Assembly: GCA_000611775.1 (NCBI GenBank) | Contig: KK106981.1 | Location: forward strand, 9,585,973 to 9,649,972 | Origin: Umbilicaria muhlenbergii | Lineage: Eukaryota; Ascomycota; Lecanoromycetes; Umbilicariales; Umbilicariaceae | Direction: 5' to 3' | DNA: 64,000 nucleotides | Translations under genes and position numbers: made by a program | In this document: positions 13,501 to 24,007 of the stretch, piece after piece | How the letters are laid out: every line of letters begins with the position of its first letter | Numbering within the stretch: the stretch's first letter is position 1 | The notes under the pieces: generated by a model | Told to the model about the DNA's origin: nothing | The model's database searches: none | Seen by the model: only the letters and a program-made list of their open reading frames with translations

Positions 13501-14753
13501 TTAGTACTTCTCCAAATTATGTGATTGAATTACTGACATTCTTCAGTTTCATCCTTTTCGATGCCTTTCCCATTCTCGACTCTTGGTTTATCAACCCTTG
13601 TTCTATCAACCCTTGACAAAGCGTCAAATAGACTATTGAGCGCGCCGGTAACTCTCTGATAGCCAGCATCCTCTCTACTCGAATATTTGCACATGTCAAT
13701 GTGGTTGGCGTCTAAGGAGCATATGTTTTCTGTCCCTGTGAACTGGGACGAACTATCAGCTACAACCTTCACCCCAAGCTCATTAGCTGCAAGATCAAGC
13801 TGTTGTGGAGTCAGACGGAATGACCTTGCGATTGAGTCCCAAGTATGAAATCCCTGTTACGCCATGTGTTTCTTGGAATGTGTATATCTCGATGTTTTGA
13901 CGAGATTGAAGCTGCTGAAAACGTCTGTGACACTCTTCTAACATGCCGCTATCGATTTCTAAAGCGCGGATGTTCTGCTTAGCAGTATCGAACCCCACAG
14001 CGCTTGCAATTCTTCTCATAGTCTCCCCTAAATCAGAGAAGTCACTTCCTTTGTGTGGAGTCCCAAAGAACATGATGGCCTCCGTGGACTCGTATAATTT
14101 TCTGTCAAGTTCCCTGTCGCTATCGCTAGATAGTAGAAGCATCTGCGCTTACTAAGTCAACTCCTTTCAATGACTGAAAACATCTTCGGATAAAGCTCAC
14201 CTGCTTAATTATAATGCCTTTTTCCGTACTATTCAGTTATTTGTATCTAGAAAGGTGACTGAGTAACGTACCTCCGAGAGAATGTCCCATGAAAACCAAT
14301 GGACGGTCTCGCTAATGTAACAGAATCACATGTTAGTTTTTGCAGGGAAAGAAGCTCTACAAAGAGTTAATCTCTTACACATAGCTGGCGCATTCCTTTC
14401 AGATCTGCAAACAAGTCACGCGAGTGCGCGAATATGTGGTTTTTGTTTGCTGAGCCGTGGAAGAAGTTTGACACAGATGAATTGTAGCCCCATGTGAGAA
14501 TACGTGAACGAGGACAATCTTCATGGAGGAGATGATAAGGCCAGTAGACAGTGGGTCGATCAGTGTGCTTGCTGGGTCCTGTAGAATTGCGCTCTTCTCT
14601 GTGTTTCGTTGACCAGAACTTGAGTCTATGTTTTTTCGGGATACCTTCAATAGGGATTGAGTTCACTGGCTGGCCGGAAGTCGAGTTCCATGTCCAGGTA
14701 TTTCGTGGATGGCCTTGGAGGCCATGGACCAACACGATGCTACAACAATTCAT
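10599..14753 (-). CDS. NLR-type receptor: SesB-like hydrolase, NACHT, ankyrin repeats
   Basis: Exons are 14753-14379, 14311-14272, 14217-14201, 14142-13825, 13766-13534 and 13482-10599, about 1,288 residues. The first ~300 residues form a SesB-like alpha/beta hydrolase domain: IVLVHGLQGHPRNTW, the nucleophile elbow GHSLGG spread over two tiny exons, FFGTPHKGS, and SLDANHIDMC, which likely holds the catalytic His. A NACHT NTPase follows, with Walker A GKPGSGKST near residue 400 and Walker B RIFIDALDE. Ankyrin repeats (HGADVNA, ENGADIDA, KKGADVNA) fill the C-terminal third. Fungal proteins with this architecture are presumed to act in non-self recognition, where repeats sense and the N-terminal domain is the effector. 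The 13824-13767 intron is inferred from family alignment because its donor (GTCATT) is weak. The true N-terminus is uncertain. Confidence 0.85.
10772..11130 (-). repeat. Near-identical repeats at the NLR C-terminus
   Basis: Three copies of a unit (about 10772-10858, 10968-11050 and 11055-11130) encode variants of AAKES(x)RDS(x)AK followed by LLKYKYG(I/F)RW or a degenerate form. They are much more alike than the upstream ankyrin units, which suggests recent duplication or homogenisation inside the coding sequence. Confidence 0.75.
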
Positions 14754-14795
14754 CTGTAAAGGCAAACTTAGTCATCAGGTAGTTGGTTCACTTAC

Positions 14796-14963
14796 TCTGC
14801 GATTGGCCCCACTGACTTCTCTGGCTCATATAACACGGTAAAACCCGTGCTATTAATACGTTCCACCTTGAGTCCTGGTGTCTGTGGGCAATCAGCCGAC
14901 GATGTCTTACGTCTTGTGGGCCCCACAGAGCCGGTCACACCCTGGTCGGTGCCGACTTACCAT
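14796..14963 (-). other. Possible upstream N-terminal exons of the NLR gene
   Basis: An ATG at 14963-14961 followed directly by a GTAAGT donor, and an exon-like block at 14881-14796 after a CCCACAG acceptor, read M-TPGLKVE...VLYEPEKSVGPIA. This resembles the usual segment before the VHGL motif in SesB-like proteins. The block ends at a good GTAAGT donor. However, splicing to the TTTACAG acceptor before 14753 gives a stop at once. Only an unusually short 29-base intron would restore frame. Either the N-terminus is damaged or the gene starts at 14753. Confidence 0.35.
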
Positions 14964-15309
14964 GATCGAATACTGACTATGCCAAAAGCTGGGCAGCTCT
15001 AGAGAACGTATTCGAGTCCTTTGCAATGCGATAAGAGTCACAAAGCGAGCACGCACGGGCGGAATAAACAGCAGCTGAAGATTGACTACAGCATTGGGGA
15101 TTGTTCGTCTTAAGGTTCCTAGAACCAGGTTTAGGCTGCCTCAGCCTTGCTTTGCGGGCGCCAAATGGTTGGTCATGCCCACCTCCGCTTTTCCGTGGTG
15201 ATTGACCAAAGGAGGCTTTGTGTAACCACACCTGCGGCCTCTCCTGCACCACTCATGGTGCTACATTGCGTTCCGATGAAACCTTCAATTCTCTGAGATT
15301 ACTACGTGG
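14964..15309. other. Intergenic region upstream of the NLR gene
   Basis: The stretch is likely the NLR promoter. The 91-codon minus-strand frame at 14977-15252 shows no domain. Nothing else is recognised. Confidence 0.4.
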
Positions 15310-15785
15310 CGGAGCCTCGTTCCACTTCATCTGTACCCTTACGGCGATAGTTAACAAGAGGGACCCGCGCCGTTGAATACTTAGACGAATCAATAATCTT
15401 AGTAAGAGAATCGGACATAAGTCATTGCATAGAAAAAGAATTGCCAGCCCTCAGCTGAGGGGCCCCTCAACCACCCAACAATCAAGACAGACCAGTCAAT
15501 GCAGCCATAGTAGAAGCCACGGATCTCTTCCACTCACCTTTCGAGGACTTAGATATACCGGTTTCTTTGTTGTGGTTTGATGAGGGGCTTCAGCTAGAGA
15601 TTGCCACTCATAACGGTACTTAATAATTCGCAACAGCTCACTAGGAGATTTGCTCGTGGGGTCTCTCCCTATGCATGATTTATGTCCGATTCTCTAAAAT
15701 CACGCGCCCGAACTCGCTAGGCCTAACGCCACTTAACGCTGTATTCGTCCAGCAGACCGCTAATCCTCACACAACCCACCACACA
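15310..15785 (+). repeat. Dispersed repeat, copy 2, interrupted by a MITE
   Basis: The left half (15310-15402) and right half (15698-15785) match 9955-10140. Many differences are transitions, such as ACTTGACG in copy 1 against ACTTAACG here and CTTCACC against CTTCATC. The halves are separated by the 289-bp inverted-repeat element listed separately, so copy 1 shows the approximate pre-insertion state. Confidence 0.7.
15406..15694. mobile_element. MITE of about 289 bp with terminal inverted repeats
   Basis: The left end GAGAATCGGACATAAGTCAT matches the reverse complement of the right end (GAGAATCGGACATAAATCAT), and the match continues to about 27 bases with a small gap. TAA flanks both sides (15403-15405 and 15695-15697), a candidate 3-bp target duplication of the PIF/Harbinger kind; a TA duplication of the Tc1/mariner kind is the alternative. 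There is no coding capacity, as expected for a non-autonomous element. Confidence 0.8.
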
Positions 15786-15844
15786 CCATCACTCTACTTC
15801 ATATAAAAAAAACCACGCTTCCACAACCGTTCCCGATCTCACCA

Positions 15845-18628
15845 TTAGGCAGCCACAGCCATAGTTCTCCCAGCACCCCTAACACCATTCCTCCCATTTT
15901 GCCTCCCCTGCTTCTGCGAGCCCGGTCTAGCGAGCGTGTATCTAGTCGACAATCAGTGACAATCCCGTCTAACGTTATACTCTGCAGAGGTATGGGACAT
16001 ACTTTGCAAAAGCCCTCGCCAGCGCCTTCTTACAGCTAACCTTCTGACTCCCCACAAAGCTATCGACCGTGACCGCAATCGCGCGATCGATATCGACAGA
16101 AGTGCAATACTCCGAAAGCCTCATCTTGCAAAAGGCCTCACTGATGCGCATGATAGCTTCGAGATGGCGGACCTATACCCAAAGAATTAGCACTTCCTCC
16201 TCACATTGGACAAAAGAACTAGGATAAACGCACGGTAATAGGATACGCCCCCGTCGCCAAACTCTCCCTCCTCATATCCGCAAACAGCCTTGCCACCTTA
16301 TCCTGATCGATCTGATAAAGCTTCGGCCTACACTTCTCCCTGGCATAAAGGATATACTTCCTCAGCAACTCCTGCGGTATCTCCCCATCCTGTCTGGGCT
16401 CCCCGCCATTAATCTGCGCTTCCCTAACTTCCTCTTCATGTTGAATCTCCATAGCGTTCTGATTCGCATCCGTTGAATTCGCCGACGGATGAGCGCGCCC
16501 GTGGGAATTGACTACGAATTTCGCCAACCGCTCGTCTTCGGCCGGGTCAACCGTATCGCGCACGACGCAGAGGATGTCGAAACGAGAGAGGATCGGTTCG
16601 GTGAGTTCGACGTTTTGGGAGAAGGGAATGGTGCTGTTATATCTCCCGCCGATCGGGTTAGCGGCGGCGACGATGGCGCAGCGGGCGTGGAGGGTAGTGA
16701 CGATGCCGGCCTTGGAGATGGAAATCGTCTGTTGTTCCATAGCCTCATGAATAGACGTGCGGTCCTGATCGTTCATCTTGTCGAACTCGTCGATGAGGCA
16801 GACGCCGCGGTCAGCGAGAACAAGCGCGCCGCCTTCGAGCGTCCATTCGCTGGTAAGTGGGTCGCGGCGGACGCTGGCAGTAAGACCGACGGCGCTGGCC
16901 CCTTGGCCTGTGGCGAAGACGGCACGGTGGGCGGTCTTTTCAATGTATTTGAGGACTTGGGATTTGGCGGTTCCCGGGTCGCCGAGAAGGAGGACGTTGA
17001 TGTCGCCGCGGATGGAGTGTTTGCCTTGGGCTACCTTGCTGACGCCGCCGAAAAGGGAGAGGGCGACTGCGGTTTTGATGTCGGTGTGGCCGTAGATGCT
17101 GGGGGCGATGGAAGCGACGATTTTGTCGACGATTAGGGAATCGCGGGATAGAGCTCGGATTTCCCGTTCGTCTTCTTCGGTAAGGCGAAAGCCGGCGAGT
17201 TGGTCGTGGGATTTGACGACGTGGTTTGCTTCGAGAATGGTGGCGAAGACTGGGAAGCCGTTACGGTTGTTGAGTTGGGCGTCGTAGTTGTTGCGGTATA
17301 TTCCTGTCACTTCTATTTCTTCGCCTGGTTTGGCTGAGTCGATCAAATCCCACAGTAAGATTACTTCTCGATGTCTTGGAAGGCGCCCAGCAGGGACCGT
17401 TCCTGGAGACTCTTGCAACGTCAATTTCTGGTAGTTGCGGTATATTGTCTTCTCAGAGTTGAGGGTGAAGGGTCCTCTAGACTGGCAGTTCTGGCAGTAC
17501 GATATATGAACTTCCACGTTTGACTCCTGCTGGAAAGGTCCCAAAGTGACATGACACTTCTGGCAATCGAATCGAACGTATTTGAGTTGCGGGAAAACGC
17601 CACTCCTACGGGTAACAACACCACTAACCCGTACCAAGCAGTTTAGATGCGTTTGACGGAGTTGACGGAGAGTGTAATGTACTGGAAGATCTGAAATACG
17701 AACATGGATTTCGGAATGAATGCGTGCATAGTCGGGGTAATGTAGAAGAGTAACGTCCATAGCGACTTGATCAAAGATCTTGAGTACCTCGGCCGGTGCA
17801 TTGGCGAGGAAATAAGCCAAAATAGCTTTCGAGGAAGATAAATGGTCGTATGAAACCTCAAGAGACTCGGCGTTGACTTCCCCCAGTGTCCGTACACGCG
17901 TACCGTATACTGAAGTACCATGCTCGTCAGTGTATTCTGTTAGGAACGATTTGAACTCTCTGGAGATGGTCCGGTAGACAGCCGGCTGTGCAACCCACTC
18001 CGTCAAGCTCGAGGCTTTAACATCTTGCAGCGTCTCCAGAGACAGCTCTTCCTCCATTATGTCATCTGCCATGTCTTCGTCGTCCTGATCTTCGTCATAG
18101 TGATGTCTTCGTCTTCGAGGCTGTCTCGTAAGATCTATCTCGCCATCTTCGTCTTCATCCTGGAGAAAAGCAGCAGGCATGCGTCGTCTTCGAGCCAGCT
18201 CGCGATCGCGTTTGTTCAGTCGGGCTTCAAGTTGCCTCCTTGTAGCCAAATCCAAGTCGTCATAATCGCCCTCGTCGTCGATGTCTGCGCCAGCATATGC
18301 GTCGTTTTCACGTGGTTTGTAGTCGCGCTCGAAGTTGTCGGCGAAAAGATCAATCCCGTCCTCGTCCTCTGCCATCTCATCTGCATCATCAATGTCGCCA
18401 ACAAGTTCGTTCTCCGGGTCATCTAGTATGTCATCCTCATCGTCAAGAGGTAGTACTGGTGGAGACGATGGCGGCGCTGTGATGCCATCAGTAACGAAGT
18501 GAGCGCTTCAGATATGTTGACTTACGGCTGGATGGCGGCGCTGCAGACGAGGATGGAATATCGTCATCTGGCTCTCTTGATCGCTTGCGCCGCGTGGAAT
18601 TGGACACTCCACGATTTGCGGCCGACAT
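15845..18628 (-). CDS. MCM2, subunit of the MCM2-7 replicative helicase
   Basis: Exons 18628-18526, 18476-16234, 16172-16003 and 15941-15845 give 870 residues, the usual length. An acidic, Ser/Pro-rich N-terminus of about 200 residues is followed by the MCM N-domain with a C4 zinc motif (CQKCHVTLG...YCQNCQSRG). The AAA+ core carries Walker A GDPGTAKSQ, Walker B CLIDEFDKM and the arginine finger SRFDIL. The C-terminal exons restore HLEAIMRISEAFCKMRL and a basic tail TLARPGSQKQGRQNGRN. The start was chosen at MSAANRGVSNSTRRKR, a typical basic N-terminus. The protein licenses origins and unwinds DNA in the nucleus. It diverges from the UBR7-like gene across a 500-bp region holding MBF/E2F-like sites, which fits G1/S control. 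Confidence 0.97.
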
Positions 18629-18923
18629 GTTGGATCGAAGAGGTGAGCTGCAAGGTGTTAGTGACAAGTCAGGTGGAATTGAGGGGTGAGAGAAGCTGCC
18701 GTAGGCTCTGGCGCAAACAAGAGCGCCGAGGAGTAGCAAGGCGGGACAAACCTCATTGGAACAGTAGTCTCTCAGTTCAACAATATTTTCGTTGGTTAAG
18801 GAAATCGAGTATCTTCTGGAAGGATGTGCTGTAATTGTCTGGATGTCGTAAGATAGGTGTAGGGAGTTTGTCGTGGAAAGAAAGTAAAAGCTTCACGTGG
18901 ATAGCGAGGTGAGATCAAACGGG

Positions 18924-18953
18924 CGCGTACGCGAAGAAACGCGAAACGCGAAA
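18924..18953. promoter_or_regulatory. Cluster of MBF/E2F-like sites in the MCM2/UBR7 promoter
   Basis: Three ACGCGAA motifs lie at 18929-18935, 18939-18945 and 18946-18952, and the first overlaps the palindrome CGCGTACGCG (18924-18933). In the MCM2 direction they read TTCGCGT, close to the MCB/E2F consensus bound by fungal MBF at S-phase genes. They lie about 300 bases upstream of the MCM2 ATG. Motifs are seen directly; regulation is inferred. Confidence 0.7.
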
Positions 18954-19127
18954 ACCACTATAACTACTAATCGGGTTAAGCGTATTCTACCCCATCAAGT
19001 GCGAGTGGTTATCGGTCGTCAAGGTGGCCGGCATACTACACCTGCGTTGCCATGCTTAGACTCATCACAGTCTCGTACTAAATTCGTGGCCAGCTGGTCC
19101 TTGAATTCATACAACGGGACGGACAGC

Positions 19128-20819
19128 ATGGAATCAACCGGTGATGCCGTAGCAAACCCCGAGCGCACAACCGGCCAGAACGAAAGCCAGCCTGCGCGCC
19201 ACGAGAGCTTCTCTCAAGCTTCACACAATTCTCAGACAGCTTCAGAGTAAGTTGTTCTTCCCCCCGAAAACTACAGACTACACCGGTGCCGTTGGATTTG
19301 CTTCCAAGTACTGACCATGCGCTCCTAGATTCATAGACAGCCAGCTGCAGCTCGAAGCTGATGCGCGTGAAGCACTACCATACGTGAGACCACCATCTAA
19401 CTTCATCACGGCAATTCTAACCGTTCAAAGACTTTTGACGACTGTACGCAACCACTCGGCGCTCTTCGCCAGATCCTCTTCTCATGCCTCACCTGCAATC
19501 CACCACCAGCCTCACCCTCTGACCCATATACGCCAGCTGCAGTCTGCTACTCTTGCTCAATAGCATGTCATGGCGAGCATGAGCTTGTTGAGCTCTTCCA
19601 CAAGAGGAGCTTCAATTGCGACTGTGGGACCACACGACTTCCCGCCACTTCGCCTTGTACATTGCGAATCGATCCCGCGACTGGGATGAAAGGTTCAGTA
19701 CATTCAGAGGCCGCGGCGCTAGGCAATGTGTACAACCAGAACTTCAGAAACAAGTTCTGCGGGTGCCAGCAGATCTACGATGCGCAGACTGAGAAGGGCA
19801 CAATGTATCAATGCTTGAGCCTGGGAACAGAAGCAGAAGGTGGTTGTGGTGAAGATTGGTGGCATCCAGAATGCCTTCTTGGCTTATCCAGGGACTGGTA
19901 TGAGGATGAAGCAGAAGAAGACAGTACTGAAACGATAGGGAAGGAGGAAGGTGAGACTGCGGGGGAAGATGTACAGCCTAGCGAGGAGAAACCACACCCG
20001 TCGCCGCCAGGGTTCCCAGATGAGGGCTCGTTCGTGGCCTTCATTTGCTACAAATGTGTTGGGCTGAATCCATGGATCAAAAGATATGCGGGTAGTCAAG
20101 GCTTTGTTCCAGTGTTTTACAACCCAGTCATACAGACTCCAAACGAGGTGAAGGTGGGGGAAGAGATTAATGACGCGCCTCTCATTTCTTCGCAGCCCGG
20201 GGACCCGACAATCGCTTCGAAGAAACGCAGAGCAGAAGCCGACGAATCAGATACCGGTTCTTCGTCGTTAAAGAAACCCAAGCTAGAAAGCGATGGCGCC
20301 GTTGCCGCTCCCGCAGCTTCTAGTTGTCATTTCTCGACACTTCCTCCATCCTCCACCCTCTCCTTCTCGCTTTTCCTTCCTGCCGATTTTCGCAACGAAT
20401 TCTGCCGCTGTCCATCCTGCTACCCTACCCTCTTGAAGCATCGAGAGCTGCTTGAAGAAGAACCTTTTTATGAACCACCACTATCCGAAGATGGCGACAA
20501 CGGGGAAGGCGGAGGCAGCGTAGGCACTGGAAGCTTACTTGATAGAGGGGAGGCAGCCCTGAGCAACGTTGACCGGGTACGGGCGATCGAAGGAGTCATG
20601 GTGTACAATCACCTAAAAGACAAAGTGAAGGCTTTTCTACAGCCGTTTGCGGAAAGTGGACAGCTTGTAGGAGCGGAAGACATCAAGGCTTACTTTGAGA
20701 CGCTGAGAGGTGACGCCGAAGCGATTAGAGCAGCTGGGGGTGCCGCGGTCAAGGGTAGTGGAGATGGTGGCACTGACGGGGATGATCGAAAGGAGCAGAG
20801 CGGTAATTTGCTTGACTAG
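19128..20819 (+). CDS. UBR7/Mlo2-like protein with UBR box and PHD-like finger
   Basis: Exons 19128-19246, 19329-19383 and 19431-20819 encode 520 residues. After a short polar N-terminus comes LPYTFDDCTQPLG, typical of UBR7 proteins. The UBR-box zinc cluster follows (SCLTCNPPP, VCYSCSIACHGEHELVELF, FNCDCGTTRL, around residues 75-130). Then comes a PHD-like segment (NKFCGCQQIYDAQ, MYQCL, EDWWHPECLLGL). An acidic linker with a KKRRAEAD basic patch is followed by a conserved C-terminal region (FRNEFCRCPSC). Human UBR7 and fission yeast Mlo2 belong to this family and act in chromatin- or stress-linked ubiquitylation; E3 activity here is inferred. It is divergent from MCM2. Confidence 0.9.
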
Positions 20820-21765
20820 GACCCCCCATCAAATGTTGAGCTGACGGTAGTATAGGCTATTAGGGGTTAATTGAACATTTTTCCTATTCAAAGCGACCGC
20901 CTGCTTCCCAACGAATTTGCACGGTCAATGGGCGCTCGACTTCTATTCGCTATTTATTGCATGATTCACGGCTGATAGAGCTTAACTGGCCCGGGGTTGT
21001 GCATCTATGGAGTTGACGCCCCTTAAGGGTTTAGGATACAATACTGGTTCCGAAACAAGGACAAGGCCTGAAGGCGTTAAACCGTCGAGTGCCTTGCCAA
21101 ACCCAATATTAGTTTATTCCGTGCCGTCTTCTCTAGGCGCTCTTAAACCCTTCCCAGTGGAATCGCCCCATTGTAGAAACATCGTATTACCCGTTTCGTA
21201 CTAAACTCGAGAAAAGGTAAGGGTTATGCCCTGCCCTCTGCTCCTGGTGGTCAATAGTCCGAATACTCGAGACAGGGTCGTTCTAGCCGAGCAATATTCC
21301 TGCATGTCCCTGCCATAGGCACTTCACGGGAGGATCATCGGACCTTGTTGCCTGCGGAAGTCTTCAACGTTAACGATCCGTTGGCTCAGGAAGAGGCTCT
21401 CGAACATTGGCGAAGCGGCTTCCGGCACCGGGCACTTCCCCGCCTTTTCGCATTCTTTTCAACGTCGAGTCCACGTCACGCCGCATAGGGAGCAGAAGTA
21501 AAAATACTGAATCTTGGACGTGCTATGGCTTTTCCACGAATGAAATGGCTCGTGTATCTCCTTCTCTCGAGTGGAGCAGGGTAGCATTGGTGAATGACTG
21601 AAAGCGGATTCAACGCTCGGGCATGAAACTTGGTTACTGGACCTGGGGATCCCCGCATCTTCGCAGGTCATATGTTTGAGGGGGTAGATGTATCTGGGTA
21701 GACGGCTATAAAGCCCGACATGGCCGCCCTTCATGACCCTGATTTCTATCTCAATTTCAATAGCC
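20820..21765. other. Intergenic region
   Basis: No gene is supported. The interval contains the 3' end of the UBR7-like transcript and the promoter of the alpha-galactosidase gene. Confidence 0.5.
21707..21712 (+). promoter_or_regulatory. TATA box candidate for the GH27 gene
   Basis: TATAAA lies 54 bases upstream of the alpha-galactosidase ATG. Secreted-enzyme genes that are strongly induced often have such a box. With the ATG so close, the 5' UTR would be short. Confidence 0.4.
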
Positions 21766-23538
21766 ATGGTCTCTTCTCTCTTGACAAGCTTCGTCGCGAC
21801 GACGGCATTGTTGGCTTCCCAAGCTTGCGCAGCAGGTAGCTACAATGGGCTTGCTGTCACCCCACAAATGGGCTGGGGTACGTTTAGTAACATAAAGTGT
21901 ACGGAGAGATTATTTCGCTCACTATGGTCAAGACAATTGGAATGCCTACGGCTGCAAAGTCAGCGAGGAACTCCTTCTGACTACAGCCCAAGCAATGGTC
22001 GACTACGGTCTGCGCGACCTGGGCTATTACTATGTTATTCTTGACGACTGCTGGTCTTCTGGCCGAACGCCGAATGGGACTCTAGAGGCCAATGCTACCA
22101 AGTTTCCTAGTGGTATGGCGGCTATAGCGGACCGAGTCCACAGTTTGGGATTGGGTTACGGCATGTACAGCTCTGCAGGGGCGATGACTTGCGCCCAATA
22201 CGGTAATCTGTCGGGGTGGCATCTAGCCATACATGCGGGGGATTTTGCTGATTGCTTTCAGCCGGATCGTTGGGCATGGAGAAGCAGGATGCTTCTACCT
22301 TCGCCTCGTGGGGAGTAGATTATCTGAAATATGACAACTGCTACAATGAGGGCCAATCCGGTACGGCCCTTATCAGCTATAATCGATACAACGCCATGTC
22401 TCAAGCTCTAAATGCGACAGGTAAGGTGACTGGAGACAGTGTATACAGAAACACAACACTAATTCCTTATAGGGCGCCCGATCCTGTATTCAATGGTAAC
22501 TCTTCAGGACTTCTTGACCCAGCTCTCTAGGGGCTAACGCGTGTTAGTGCAACTGGGGACAAGACCAACCGTGGAACTGGGCGCAGACTATGGCCAATAG
22601 CTGGAGGATCTCTGGGGATGTCTATGACTCCTTTGACCGGTAAGCCCAACAATACATCGAAACCGTGAACCAGACTCTGACAATCAAGCCCCGATGACCG
22701 GTGCCCCTGCACCGACCAACAAGGCAACGACTGCCCACTCCCTGGCTTCCACTGTTCCATCATGAACATCGTTAATAAGGCTGCCTACATCCAATCTAAA
22801 GCTCAACCCGGTGCCTGGAACGACATGGATATGCTCGAAGTCGGCAACGGCGGTATGACCGACGACGAACAAATCACTCATTTCACTATGTGGGCGATCC
22901 TCAAATCGCCTCTAATCATAGGCACAAACGTCCCAGCAATGTCCCCCCAAGCCCTAAGCATCTACTCCAACCCCGCTGTCATCGCCATCAACCAGGATCC
23001 CGCCGGGAACGAACCCAAAAGAAATTGGCGCTACTATGTCAACGACACAGACCAGTACGGCCAAGGCGAAATTCAACTTTGGACCGGTTCCCTCGCCAAT
23101 GGCGACTACGTCGTCTGTTTCCTCAACGCCGGCAGCTCCGCCCGGTCTATGAACGCTACACTTACTGACATTTTCTTCGATGAGTCCTCTGCCGGCTCTG
23201 TGGGACCTGCGCCGCAACTCATGCAGCAATGGGATGTTTATGACCTCTGGGCTAATCGCATGTCCAACGCTACTGCTATGGCGATTATCAATAACAATTC
23301 GACTACGGGCAGCAATTACACCGTCACTAGTAGTATGAATTCAACGAGTAGGTACAACGCTACAGAAACAAGTTATGCAAAGGGTCTGGATATGAATGCT
23401 ACGGCGCTTTTTGGGAGTAAGGTTGGGAGTGTGCCGCCAATGGGAACGTTGACAGCGGAGGTGGCGGGCCATGGGGTGGGCTTGTTTAGGTTGAGGAGTC
23501 AGGGGACGCCGAGTATGAGAAAGAGAGACGAACTTTGA
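21766..23538 (+). CDS. Secreted alpha-galactosidase, GH27
   Basis: Exons 21766-21877, 21933-22202, 22262-22420, 22473-22495, 22548-22639 and 22689-23538 give 501 residues; one exon is only 23 bases. A signal peptide ([20 protein letters not shown]) is followed by the GH27 N-terminus [14 protein letters not shown] and [13 protein letters not shown]. The catalytic-nucleophile region is [10 protein letters not shown], and the [14 protein letters not shown] region should hold the acid/base Asp. Several N-glycosylation sequons lie in the C-terminal domain. The enzyme removes terminal alpha-galactose from plant galacto-oligosaccharides and galactomannan. The protein ends in RDEL, which resembles an ER-retrieval signal and is odd for an exported enzyme. 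Nearest relatives are fungal AglA/AglB-type enzymes. Confidence 0.93.
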
Positions 23539-24007
23539 GAGCGCGTCTCGGATTTTATTTGGAATTGGGAGCATTCAAGCGCATTGGGGGTTCTTCTGTG
23601 GTCATTAGTCGGTTGTTATTTGCTGTAATAAAAGGAAATGCACAACTTGTTCACGAAGGGTGTCAGCACCATAAGCTGGTTATGGTATGAACAAAAGGCA
23701 GCCGGCCCGGAGATACAGAGCCGGATTTTGAACGACAGTTTTAAGCCTTGCAAGGTGCCTGAGTAGCCCTGGTGGCCAATAATATCAGCCCTATGCTGAC
23801 TAAAGCTGGGGCTAGGCGATCCCCTGGTCCGTGACGTCATGAACTACCTTAAGGTTCAATCCACCATGACCAGTGGCAAGTCCGCCCAGTTTGCACAGCG
23901 CAAAAGCCCTATGTATAATCTGTTATCTCGTCCAAGTATATTGTCAATCGGTCGTCGAGAGTTCCTTTCAATCCTGTCACTACACATCTAGAAGAGTGTT
24001 GTCGAAC

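Noticed and set aside
14977-15252. 91-codon minus-strand frame upstream of the NLR
   Set aside because: No domain, no signal peptide and no splice context. It overlaps the presumed NLR promoter.
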